Assembly: GCA_030549335.1 (NCBI GenBank)
Contig: CM060198.1
Span: 47,953,353 to 48,017,352 of the forward strand
DNA: 64,000 bases
Reading direction: 5' to 3'
Source of the DNA: Pontederia crassipes
Taxonomy: Eukaryota > Streptophyta > Magnoliopsida > Commelinales > Pontederiaceae
Of the stretch, positions 1 to 10,722 are shown piece after piece; position 1 is the first letter of the stretch, and every line of letters begins with the position of its first letter. The notes beneath the pieces are model-generated. The model did no database searches. It was given only the letters and a program-made list of their open reading frames with translations, and had not been told where the DNA came from. The position numbers and the translations under genes were made by a program.

Positions 1-179
1 AAATGTTACAACCTAATAAATATTTAAAAGATACATTCATTTAAAAAAAAACAAAGCAAAAAATTAATCAAATTTTACCTTGAATTAAGTGAATGAGTCA
101 AACAATGAACTGATGTGTAACTCTTAGCCCATCTATCGACTAAGATGTCAAACACCACATTAGAAAAGGGACAATCTTG

Positions 180-1240
180 AGTGAGCTACTTACGTTCACG
201 CTAATTTCACTTGTTTAATCATAGAATCCCACTTCTCATAAACTAAATGAAGGTTTGATTTATCAGTATCATAAGAGCGAAGCACATCATAAATTGGTTT
301 GGTGAAGTTTAAAATATAATCAACATTATCCCACCAAATATCATTTAAGATGATTTCCTTCAAGCAGTAACTTTTTTAACATAATCATCTCTGTAATCAG
401 ACCAATCGTCACTAATAACCATACATTGAAGGTCATGTTTAATTGTTTTAAACCGTTTTAGCATTATAGATGCAAATCTAGTCTCTACCACAGCAAGCAA
501 CTTCAAATGTATAAACTTATTGTACATAGCTAATCTCATGAAATGATTCATTATGAAATTTCTAACGGAATGTGCATGATCAGCAACTTTAGTAATCCAA
601 TGACACTTGCTAATTGTATGGAGTATTCTTTGGTGCACAAATATTTTTCAAGGCAAGATTCAAATTGTGTACTACACGGTGTCCAAAAAATATGAGGATG
701 AACTGACTCAATAATTGATCCAGCAGCTTTACAAACAGATGCATTATCAGTAATGACTTGGACAATATTTTATGATCCAATTTCATCAATGATTTTCAAA
801 ATTTCATTTGCAATGAAGTGCTTGCCTTTTACTCACATGAACAATCAACATACTTTAGGAATATAAGATTTGAATATGAGATAACCATGAAATTAATTAA
901 TGGTCTTCTTTGAGCACCAGTTCAATCATCAGTCACTAAGCTTACACATTTCTTTGCCCAAGTGCCTTTAAGGGGCTAAAGTAATCTCATTATGTTTGCT
1001 TTCTCCCTTTGCAATAATGTTGTCCTCAAGACATTAGAACTCGAAGGAATAAAACCTGAGATAAGAGAGTTTGCTACATATAAAAATGAGCTAATATAAT
1101 GTGTTTCCTCCAAGCAGTCTTTTTTATCTTGTGACATACGCCCAAAGAGGACAATTATTTTATGTCGTTCCAGATGAAAAATTAGTTGTCAAAGAGGTTC
1201 AAAAAGTAGCATTCATACTACTAGATCCACCGAAAAATCT
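180..1240 (-). pseudogene. hAT-family transposase relic (DUF659 and C-terminal part)
   Basis: Read on the reverse strand, fragments in several frames match the plant hAT transposase with a DUF659 domain. From high to low coordinate one sees VLRTTLLQREKANI (about 1040), QRRPLINFM (about 910), VQVITDNASVCKAAGS (about 760), HPHIFWTPC (about 690), then an open stretch at 360-638 with NFIMNHFMRLAM and ETRFASIMLKRFK, then DIWWDNVDYIL and HLVYEKWDSMIK toward 200. Order and spacing fit the family. Stop codons (for example after the DCSCE segment) and frameshifts break it, and the zinc-finger N-terminus and C-terminal dimerisation end are not seen. Terminal inverted repeats were not found. It is a dead copy. 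Confidence 0.8.
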
Positions 1241-2259
1241 TGCACTAGAAGTGGAATGTCCTCCTGACATGTGTAAAATAATTAATAAAATAATGATGAA
1301 ATATAATTATGATCTTTAGAAATGACACATTTTCTACGTTATTAAAAAAAATACTCAAATCTATATAAAAGAATCATTCTACATGTGCTAAGTTATATAA
1401 AAAAATTCTAGTCTTTCAAATAATTAATTAAATAATGAATAAATAGATTGTCACATATGAACAGTACTATAACATGACTTCTAATACCAAATAATTAAAT
1501 TATCAATTTAAAATTATAGCTAATTTATAAATAATATATATAATTAATCTACTGACGGATAAATAGTTATCAAATAATTAAATCATCAATTAAAAAACAA
1601 TAACTAATTAATAAATAATATAAAAAATAATCTTTCTACTCACGGATGAATAGTAACAGGAACAATACATTCTATTATCCAAATCCTTTAATCAGACTTT
1701 AAATGCTATTCAAGCTTAGGCTTTAAATTCTATGTTATCAAGTCAGGTACTTTTACTTGCATTAACACATTGTTAGAAAGATTCAAAGAAATAATAAAAA
1801 TTAAAAGAAACGTGTAATAATTTCTTTACCTTCTATACATGTAGTACAGACACATACAACTATACAAGAGCAAGAACACTACACAATGGATAAAAGCTAA
1901 AAAGAGAGCACCCATACCTCACTGCTGAGCACGCCATGCAAAAGGCCAAAAACTTGTCGTCCAAAAACCTGATTTTTTTTCTTTCACGTACGATTGTACC
2001 CTAATTTACAACTTTTTTGAATTTAACGAAGGCCCTATAACTTTTTAAAGCCAACATATACTCGTGCCCATACCAAAATCGTATCAGAGTCGTACCTCAT
2101 TTTAAAAAAATAATTATTTAAATATGGGTAGGTACCCGAAACGTACTGAAATGTACCGGGGTCATACCCGTACTCGTACCCGGTGTGGGTACTCCATGTC
2201 AAATGGAGTACTTGTGCATCATAGGTTGGTAGAAACCCAAAGCTCCCCATCGTGAGCTA
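1241..2259. other. AT-rich intergenic sequence
   Basis: Strongly AT-rich sequence with many short near-repeats of TAATTAAAT type around 1430-1640. No gene with recognisable protein similarity was seen. The short ORF at 2035-2250 on the reverse strand has Gly/Tyr-rich content but matches nothing I recognise. Confidence 0.4.
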
Positions 2260-4635
2260 CAATAACCTCATTCTCTCACCATCTCTTCATTCAGCCAACA
2301 CCCACCTCATTACTGTAGCTATAGATCTCAGCTAGACAAGGAGGAGAAGGACAACTGGAGCAAGGAAACCAAGTGGTAGCTAGGAGAAGAGGAGGAAGAA
2401 GGAAAGGTAAAAGAAGAAGAAGCTAAGATTTAGGACTTACTATTGAGGGGGTCCAAACTTTAATTTCTACCTTAATGATGTGATGAATGAATGGATTGAA
2501 GCTAATAAGAGTTACCTTGATTCTTGTAACTATGAGATAAGGGAGTGTGCATGAAAGCATGAATTTATGTCAAATTTTTATTAGGATTACTATTTCATTG
2601 ATAATCATGCTTTGTTCATATTTTTTCATAGTCATTTGTACATGTTCATGATGAAATTACTTATTGGTTAAATAGGAATATGATTAGTATGTTTAATGTT
2701 ATTTATGCAAATCCCTACGTACTTCATGCTCATTGTGATAGAAATTTCATGTATGACCTATATGATGATTAGAGCAATGCTTAATTTGTGGATGAATGTG
2801 TGTCATGTTTGTTTATATGTGTAAACGAGGAAAAAATGGGATAAAATAAGATAAGTGTCGCTGGAGTCACGAGCACAGCGTGACACATTGAAGCACGATC
2901 GTGACACCCTTAGGGACCCCTGCCTTAGCATGAAAACACATTCAAGAAGAAAATGGACATTCTGTCATGGCCGTGACCGTGTGGTCGCATGGCTGTCACA
3001 ACCCGATAAGCCTCCTGCCTTAGAATATTTAAAAAATGGAAGATAAATGACCCCTCTATCATAGTCGTGAACGTACGATCACCAAATCGTGAACAACGAG
3101 CCATGTGAGCTGTGAAAGGATGATAATGGCACGACTATGACATGTTTGAGCACAATCGTTATCACATCATGTCTAAGAGATGACCAAGCACCCAGCCATG
3201 ATGAACCATCGCACGCCCGTGTCTATGTGTGGGCATGATCGTGACATGGAACGGCACGACTGTGACCAGATGTTCCTAGAGTTAACCAAAGGGAACGGCC
3301 ACGCGATAATGATTCCACGAGCATTCTCCAATGTAGGTATGATTGTGACAAACCCTAGCACGGCCGTGCCTAATGTTAGACCTATGTTATGTTGAACGCT
3401 TCACACTTAGAATGATTTAAAGTATGTATAACCTTAAATAGGATTAAAACATATAACATGTATTGAATGATTGCATTTTGATTAATGTAAAGTAAAAGAT
3501 GGATTGATGAAAGTGTTTTATTATTGTCATCGTACCTATGAGGAAGAACGAAACCTACTTAGGGAATAAGGTGTGGCTCTCGGGGAAGACCAAGACCAAT
3601 GTGGCTTCTCATAGGACAAAAAGATCCCGACAATGAAACTACGAAAATACCAAGATCTCATCCTAGAGTGGACAAGGTGTGACCTTCCGAAGACTAAGAC
3701 CTCACGTAAAAGTGGATAAGGTGTGACCTCCAAGGGGATAAAAAGATCCTAGCCTAGCTAACGTAAGATCGATGAGCCAACATGAACTTCTCGATCACCA
3801 AGATAAGAAATCATCCAATTAAAGATGAAAAATAAAAATATGAATGATGAATGACTTGAGACATAAAGAAGAAGATGGTGATGATGAAAGCACCTAAAAG
3901 AATGCTAATGTATGTACCATTATCACATGATGTTTATGAATGAAGATGTTAAAGTAAAGTAAGATAAGTTATGATATACTTTAGTATAATGATAAATTAT
4001 GATATGTTTTAGCATAATGTTAATGAAGTTATATGCTCATCTTATCTTGTCATGATAATTTGTTCACATGCCATATAAAGTGCATGTGTGGTTCATAAAA
4101 TGCATACTTTCTACATTTCATTATGATGCAATGCATATTTTATGAGATGTAGAGATCATATTATAGGATCATAACATGCATGGTCCTCAACATGTTCTAA
4201 CAGAAGAAATCTCATGCACTCATGGATCCATGCAGGCTTAGGCTCGACGGTGGAGACCTCATGACGAAGACATTGCACATGTGATGGTCGGGCTATGATC
4301 CAAGTTATCTTATAATAATTTTATATTATGATGATAAACTCTTAGTGAGTCAAGTATGTATAACTTATGGGTCTTTGAGTCATGTACTTTTATATAAACT
4401 CCTTATGTATTATGAACTCTATGTTGGATCTTATGTTAAGTCTATGTGATCCATGTGTTAGTATGTTATCTTGGGATTATATGTTTAAAAGTCTTTCACT
4501 ATTTTATATTTTATATTTTATTATTTTATAATATATTATTATATTTTTGTTGCGATGTTATATGCAATTTGGGTGAAAGTAACATGACCTAGGGTTCGGA
4601 TTCTAAACTGGGGACGAATTTTGGGACGTTCCATC
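2260..4635 (+). repeat. Decayed long LTR-like sequence (Tekay/Del-like), no internal region
   Basis: There is no protein signal, but the texture is that of the long LTRs elsewhere in the window. It has a purine-rich leader, a cluster of short CACGACCGTGAC-type palindromes (2855-3395), repeated GGTGTGACCT segments (3560-3740), and an end reading GGGACGAATTTTGGGACGTT near 4610-4631, which resembles the U5 ends of the chromovirus LTRs at 10470 and 18216. The left boundary and target duplication were not found, so it is either a solo LTR or a fragment. The assignment is inference from resemblance. Confidence 0.35.
2855..3395. repeat. Cluster of CACGA-N-CGTGA-type short palindromes
   Basis: About ten imperfect palindromes built on CACG(A/G)YCGTG occur at roughly 20-60-bp intervals, for example GCACGATCGTGAC near 2893, GGCCGTGACCGTG near 2969, GGCATGATCGTGACATG near 3232 and GCACGGCCGTGCC near 3358. 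Non-repetitive sequence separates them, so this is a dispersed motif array and not a tandem repeat. Confidence 0.6.
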
Positions 4636-5155
4636 GTCCTCCAACTTTAGATCAATATCTTAACAATCTCTTAACTTCAATTTGTAACTACATTATCATC
4701 GAATATTATTTTTCTTGCACGCCTCGTCCCCCAACCGATAATAAGCAATTTTTTAATTATATTACTGATGTGTCACAATAAAAAATATTATAAAAATAAA
4801 AAAGAATCGACGCCCCATGTGCGAGCTCGAAGAGGTGCCGACCCCCCTCTTCTTCCTCGTGCCCCTTAGACAAGCTCGCACGAGGGGCGCAGGCCCCCCT
4901 TTTTCTTCCTCACCGTGCATGAGGAAGAAAAGTGGTGGGGGGGAGGCTATGCGAGCTTGCCTTGCCTCGCGCACGACGAGGAAGAAGGGGGCCAGCAACT
5001 CCCCCCCCCCCCCCTTCCCTTCTTCCTCGTGCACGGTGAGAAAGAAAAAGGGGGGCCGGCGTCGAGCGAGCTCACAAAAGGGGGCGTTGGCCTCCCCCTT
5101 GCGAGCTCTCCAGTGGGGGGGTGGAGGGGGGGTGGAGGGGGTGGTAAATACTCAC
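4636..5155. repeat. Truncated Mutator-like terminal repeat with G/C-rich interior
   Basis: The segment 4636-4800 (CTCCAACTTTAG, then CTTGCACGCCTCGTCCCCCAACCG, then AATAAAAAATATTATAAAAATAAAAAAG) is a diverged version of the terminal repeat at 19115-19390. Positions 4800-5150 are a G/C-rich stretch with the same style of alternating CCCCCCTC and GAGGAAGAA blocks as the interior of that element. No matching right terminal repeat follows, so the copy is truncated or rearranged. ORFs here are low-complexity artefacts. Confidence 0.45.
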
Positions 5156-5253
5156 ACTCGGATCGGTGCCTAATGGTTGATCTAGCCAACTTGCACTTGA
5201 TTCTACTACCTGATGTTTGAATCCAGTGTTGGATTCGGCCGTTAGCTACTTGA

Positions 5254-7330
5254 TGCAAAAATTGATAACAATAAAGCTAACAAATGTACTAGTTGCTCAA
5301 GTAATAAAGTAAAAAGTATAGGTTGTCTACCCCACAAGGAACTAATTTACTTATCTATCAAATTTCATAGGCTAATCGAAGACAACATTAAATTTTGGGT
5401 AAAATAGGTACAGGAAGTAAAATTTACAAAAAGATAAAGAAAACTAAAACTAAATTAAACTACCGATAATAGGTCCTTAGAATGATATATTTCAAAATAG
5501 ATAAACTGATAGCACCAGAAATGTTAAGTTCGTTTCAATTGAAGGATTAGAATCTGCTTCAGATATTGATCTTCTACTAGAACAAATCAAACTATTTCAA
5601 TTCCGAATTTAACACAGTTACTCTATCCAAGATCGTAACCAAATTAAACAGACATTGAGATGCATGAAATTGTAGATTCTAAACTATTAGTACCCATATA
5701 ATGGTAATATTTAATAGACCACACAATCTGCAATTCCATCTAAGATCCTATAAATTGTGTTATATAATGCTCGGTTTTGAATCAATTCCAAAATTATCAT
5801 GTAACAAAAAGTGAAATTCCCACAAGGATAACAATCAATCTCTGGAAAGCATTAGGAGCAGCATATATAATCAAATAAACTGAACTTTATTTAATGAAAC
5901 AAAGGTTTAAAAGTTTGCCTTTCACAATAGAACCATTACAAACCTAGAAAGATAACGAAGAATTCTAAATTATAGAAGCAAGAACTAATATCTTAAACTA
6001 CATAAAAGAACTAAAGATAGAAAATCTAATATTATCCCAACATTAAGTAGAACAGATAATACCCTTCGAAAATCACCGATGAACTGTCGTTGAACTCTCG
6101 TCTATAGTCGATCCAACAGAAGTCTTCTCAACAATCTTTCAGAGTCTTCTCACGTTCTTGACTTTGAAGAACAAGTTGCAAGCCTTAGCATGATCAACTT
6201 GGCTGCTAGACGTCTCTTTTTATAGGGTCTCCAATTTTCAAGTGGCTTAGGAACAAAATGAAATATTCTCCATGTAAAATAAGATAAATTCGAAGTCCCA
6301 TTGATTTTGAAAGTTTTGCCTTGTAAAACTCTAAAATTTTTTACCTAATTAGTTTCAAAAGCAATTTCATTTTCATATTAATTTATCTTATAATGGTTAA
6401 GAATACAAAATTTCATCATACATAATATGTTCATTTTTGTATTAATTCTTAATTTAAGTACATCGCACATATACTTAAATAAATGTGACATGATAATTTA
6501 TATGAATATCATTACTATTAATTGCACATAATAACATGGAATAATATGTTAAATTAATATGCATTAATATCAAATATTATGGAACTTGCAAAAATTATTA
6601 ATAATTTTCTAACTCGAGATTGTGAATAAATTTGAAATAATCTAATTTTCCATACATATTTATCATAACATAACAACACATATAAAATGCGTAAATAATA
6701 TAAATTTCATGTGTTTATGTCAAAAATAAAACACACATGACTCACAAAAAAATTCATAAATTTCTAATTTCAAAAACATATTTTTCACATTATTCCATTA
6801 ATTTTTCGGATTTTTCTAAATATTGCAATTTTCAAAATAATAATAACAATGTCCTGGGCCGCGAGAGGGCCCAAGCCCGCGCGCTCCTGTGCAACCGCAC
6901 CCAGGCACAGTGGGCTGAGCCCGCTCTACAACTCGCCTGCATGGCACGGCGGGCCGAGCCTACGCGACTGCTCCGAGATGTGGGTCGAGCCTACGCGTGT
7001 CCATGGGCCTGTACAGCGCTGGGTCCGGCCCGCGCGCTGCGCTTTCTCTCTGTTTTTATTTTACAGGCTTCAGGCCCAGGCGTAGTTTTCCTTTTTTCCA
7101 AAGTTATAATAGTCTCTTTCCTTTTCTAAAAAAAAACAGGGAAAAATAATATTAAATGAGTGTACAAACATTCCAAGCGATTTTTGTACAAAAATGATAA
7201 TAAAAAATATTTCGTTCCTCGATAATGGTCCTATAATTGAAGATGTAAGAGATAAGCAGTTCAAAATTTAAAAAACGAGAAGTTCTCATATCAATTGAAA
7301 GAAATTGATAATAATACAAGGTTATTACCA
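5254..7330 (-). repeat. Athila-like LTR copy 1 (right boundary uncertain)
   Basis: Positions 5254-6352 are clearly homologous to 46642-47790. Both contain the CAAGTAATAAAGT block, a conserved block reading CC(C/A)CAAGGAACTAA or its variant, and TTGCAAGCC(T/C)TAGCATGA near the far end. The reverse strand ends ...TTTTGCA at 5254, a CA terminus. From memory, this sequence type precedes the tRNA-Asp primer site in Athila-lineage Ty3/gypsy elements, which would make it an LTR read on the reverse strand. Beyond 6352 the two copies are unrelated; here an AT-rich part is followed by a GC-rich patch (6849-7085). No polyprotein lies next to it. Confidence 0.45.
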
Positions 7331-7397
7331 GAAGAACGGATCTACAAAATTTTTTCTACGTTGCTTTGGTGTTGGAACTTCAATCAAGTATGAAAAG

Positions 7398-7555
7398 AAG
7401 TCAAGTGTTCATAATCCAAGTACTCAAACATGTTGTTGGAATCTCATCAGAGTAGGATAGTTGGTAAATGACACATTAAGCCACCTGTTCACAATCCAAG
7501 TACCAAGCATGTTGTCGGAATCTCATCTGAGTAGGATAGTCGGTAAATGACATTT
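7398..7555. repeat. Two-copy direct repeat of about 75-85 bp
   Basis: The block with GTTCATAATCCAAGTACTC, then ATGTTGTTGGAATCTCATC and GAGTAGGATAGTTGGTAAATG (7407-7474) is repeated with a few substitutions at 7486-7553. Confidence 0.7.
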
Positions 7556-7559
7556 GCAC

Positions 7560-7790
7560 AACACGCTATGGAAGAAGGTCCAACTTCTTATTTAGGCCAA
7601 ATAGTTACAACAGTTGGAAGAAAATCGTACACACTGTTTAGATGCCATTTAGAGCAAAAAATAAAACAATGGGGTGCTGTTTGGCAAAATAGAAAAAAAA
7701 AATTCATAGTTTTTATTTCATAGTATTTAAATTCATTCCAACTCTTTGGATACCAAACAAATCGACCTTTTTCCAATACTATTTAATGTA
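7560..7790. other. Spacer with possible MITE remnant
   Basis: The segment GGGTGCTGTTTGGCAAAAT near 7673, followed by an AT-rich stretch and ACCAAACAAATCG near 7753, has the layout of a small inverted-repeat element (TTTGG...CCAAA). The termini are too short to prove it. No gene was seen. Confidence 0.2.
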
Positions 7791-8144
7791 ATAATCATTA
7801 TTAACTGATCTATTTCTGAAAGATAAGGTCACGAGAAGTCTGAAAGATAAGTGGGAAGACTGAATGATAAGAAGAACGAGATCTCCTGGACTACAATGAC
7901 ACAAGGTCAGGTCTTGCTGATAATGGTCTAGCAGAAGAGTGCATATACTCTTTATTTGAAGACATGATACAAGGTCCCTCAACATATGGTTTCGACATCT
8001 CCCAAAGTCTATGTACAGGTGTTCTTGCACTAGGAGATCCAAGAACATAGAGGCAATCGACGTTTGATTCACAGACGAGGTGAAAGCGATAGGGCCAGAG
8101 CTCGGCGGACTTAATGGGGGAGAGGCAGCACCTGCAGAGGAGGG
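7779..8144 (-). pseudogene. 3' part of a host ORF split by the retrotransposon insertion
   Basis: On the reverse strand an open frame runs away from the insertion point, beginning with a Pro/Ser/Ala-rich stretch (PSSAGAASPPLSPPSSG). It is in frame with the ATG at 18316-18318 once the 10-kb element and one copy of the 5-bp duplication are removed. Its distal part matches no family I recognise, and the true exon may stop at an intron donor inside it. A second frame over the same bases is also open to 7891, so the downstream reading is uncertain. Together with 18232-18318 it would be a small secreted protein gene now disrupted. Confidence 0.35.
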
Positions 8145-8149
8145 CAACG

Positions 8150-10485
8150 TATAATACCCGGCCCATCTCTCTCTTTATTTGAATTTAAAATACAAAATTC
8201 GAAATAAAAAAAATTATAACACGAGTCTCTCCCACAATCTCCTCACTCACCCCCACGACCGGCCTCCCTCCCCACGTCGCCATGCAGAAGGGAGGCGGCC
8301 ACCAAGGTATAAGAAGCACCAAAGGGGGCGGCCGAGACCTCCTTTGGACTCCTCACTTTGTCGTCGCATCCCCTTCTTCTTCTTTGTCTGCTGCTTCTCC
8401 GGCGAATCGCACACGACGAGCGATCGACGAACTGCGAGCGGACGAATGAACGAACGAGACGACCCGGATGATCCAGCCTCCCTCGACACCTTCACGAGGA
8501 CTAGGCACACGCTCCCCGTTAGCCAAGGACATCCGGCGATCGACAAATCGATGACAACAGTTCCGACAAATGAAATTCAAACGAAAAAGATACCATAGAC
8601 GTAGAATCCCCTAGATGAAGAAATGTAGATCAAATGTCGTAAATTTCTATTCCATTATGACCTAGAGGCAGGTAGAAATATTTTTCATATTATATGTATT
8701 GCGATCAGACGAGCAGAGGTCGGCTGAAAATGGAAAATCCGATCGACAGCTCTGTTCACGTGAAGAATCGGTCGACCGATTTTCTCATATCGGTCGATCG
8801 ATCTTCGACTTATGAGGTCACGACTCAAGGCCGGTCGACTGATCCCAAACAATCGGTCGACCGATCCAGCGGAAGCTGCCGATCCAATCGCATAAGATTA
8901 GTCGACCGATTCCAAAATGGTCGACCGATCCTGCGACAACGACCAACCGACCGATTCACGTGGAACAGTCGACCGGTTCATCAAGAAGAAGCAAACGGCC
9001 GAGGATATAACCGATCGATCGGCCCCCGAGGCGGTCGTCCGATTCGGCCATATCGGTCGACCGGGCCATTAGAACGGTCGACCGGTCCAGAGAAGTAAAA
9101 TCGTGAACTTCAATGTGAAATGACCAAAATGCCCTTGAGTGGCCAGAATACCTATAATAAATGCTAAACCTTCGACTGACCCACCGTAGGTCATGTCCCA
9201 TATAGTGAAACAAGTATCAAACTCGTCATCCGCAAGAAGGGATCCAGACCTTACCCTTCCCTGAATCATGATTTCGAATCCTACACTTTTAAAGAAGATA
9301 AGTAAAGTAAAGATAAAAGAATGAGATAGCTATGTTGTGTTCAGAGTATAGATCAAAGTATTGGATAATGGAGGAGCAGGTAGCTGCACTAAGGAGACAG
9401 TGTATCTACTGGTATTAACTACTCCTGGACCACAGGCCCTCTCCCACCTGTGCTCCAAATAAAGGTGATGCAACGAACGCACTCTTCCCCCACGAGGGCA
9501 TATATGGATTATATTGCTTTATGCAAGAGGGACGGATAGCTTACCTGAGGAGACTGTGAACCTATAAGTCCGTAATGACCACTGTTCTTGGAGTACAGGT
9601 CATCTCCCACCTGTATTCCAAAAAGGTTATGCTTGGGCATACAGCTTCCCTTTCATGGGCACCCTGACAACAAATGTTATAGAGACACCTCTAGCTTCCC
9701 AACTAACTAAAGTCGAACTCGCATAGGATAACGAACATCAAGGACATCATAGTAATGTAAAAGACTTAGTTCTACATAGAGTATAACGGAGTATAGTATT
9801 GAATAACAGAGTATGGTAATGAACAAAGTAAAGTATTGTAAAGTATGGTATTGTTAAAGTAAAGGATAAAGTACAGATTTGTAGATGTATAGTTCATAAC
9901 CTATAGAAATCAAGGTATGAAAACCAATGAATAAAGTAATTGATTATTGATTACCGTCTATCAGTATAGATTTCATCAGATTATCATTTCATCGTCTATG
10001 ACTCTATGTGTACTGGGCATTAGTTCACGAACATTTCATGCCCTTGCTTTGAGATTTTGCAGGTGAGAACCCTGCTTAGGGAGGAAGTGGAAAAATGCAG
10101 AGCTTCAGGATGGCGGCACATGACTTGCTACAAAACCACAGCTTTTCGTCTTTTAATTCTGCATTTTGAATTATTTGACTTTGTATATATAAGATACTTG
10201 AATTTCCCTTTTCAGCCTTGCATATGTTGATATCTCCTAGAACTATTCGAACTATCTATGTTTTTCTTATTTTCTTGAATTATCTTATGTCATGTGACGT
10301 CCTTTGATTTTCAATGATATTTCTTTCGCGTTCCCATTTCATTATCATTTTTATATCATTTCAATTGCCACGTGGGTCATATGTTGACCGGTCAAAGTCA
10401 AGTCAAAGTAGCCGTAGGAGTGTAACGTTCCTTTGGTCAGTCTGACTGCCAGCGTGGTAGGAGGGCTGATTTTGGAGGTGTTACA
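8150..10485 (+). repeat. 5' LTR of the 8.2-18.2 kb chromovirus
   Basis: It aligns end to end with 15896-18231. Shared landmarks are ATACCCGGCCCATCTCTCTC at the start, the GGTCGACC palindrome cluster, the block CTAGAGGCAGGTAGAAAT, CAGCCTTGCATATGTTGATA, and TTGACCGGTCAAAGTCAAGT near the end. A local replacement near 8225-8245 versus 15971-15985 and many substitutions separate the two copies. Confidence 0.95.
8740..9095. repeat. Array of TCGGTCGACCGAT palindromes in the 5' LTR
   Basis: Five exact GGTCGACCG cores plus about seven one- or two-base variants lie within 355 bp. The corresponding stretch of the 3' LTR at 16440-16830 retains the same pattern, with some sites gained and others lost. 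Confidence 0.9.
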
Positions 10486-10488
10486 GTT

Positions 10489-10500
10489 TGGTATCAGAGC
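10489..10500 (+). other. Primer-binding site (initiator tRNA-Met)
   Basis: TGGTATCAGAGC lies three bases after the 5' LTR ends in TTACA. It is complementary to the 3' end of plant initiator methionine tRNA, the usual minus-strand primer of Ty3/gypsy chromoviruses. Confidence 0.9.
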
Positions 10501-10722
10501 CTAAGTTCTTGGCTCCCAGTGTTCATAGTAAAGTATAGACCAGTGTCATTGTCATTCATATCAGAGTATAAGTCATTGCATTGTCCTCATTGTCCATTGG
10601 TCTCATAATCATGGTAAAGTCATGTGCAAGCTTCCTGAGCAATTGCGACTCCACTTCTCAAGTAAGTACTAGTTGAATTATTCACATGGATTATTTTATA
10701 TTGAGATAACTTGCTTTTATAG

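Noticed and set aside
4762..5258. Overlapping ORFs of about 100 codons
   Set aside because: Same low-complexity G/C-rich transposon interior; no conserved residues.
6737..7129. 130-codon ORF across the GC-rich patch
   Set aside because: Lies in LTR-like repeat sequence; Arg/Ala-rich product of composition.
8179..8598. ORFs near the start of each LTR (also at 15927-16333)
   Set aside because: They lie in repeated LTR sequence, are open on both strands and differ between the two LTRs by frame-changing indels.
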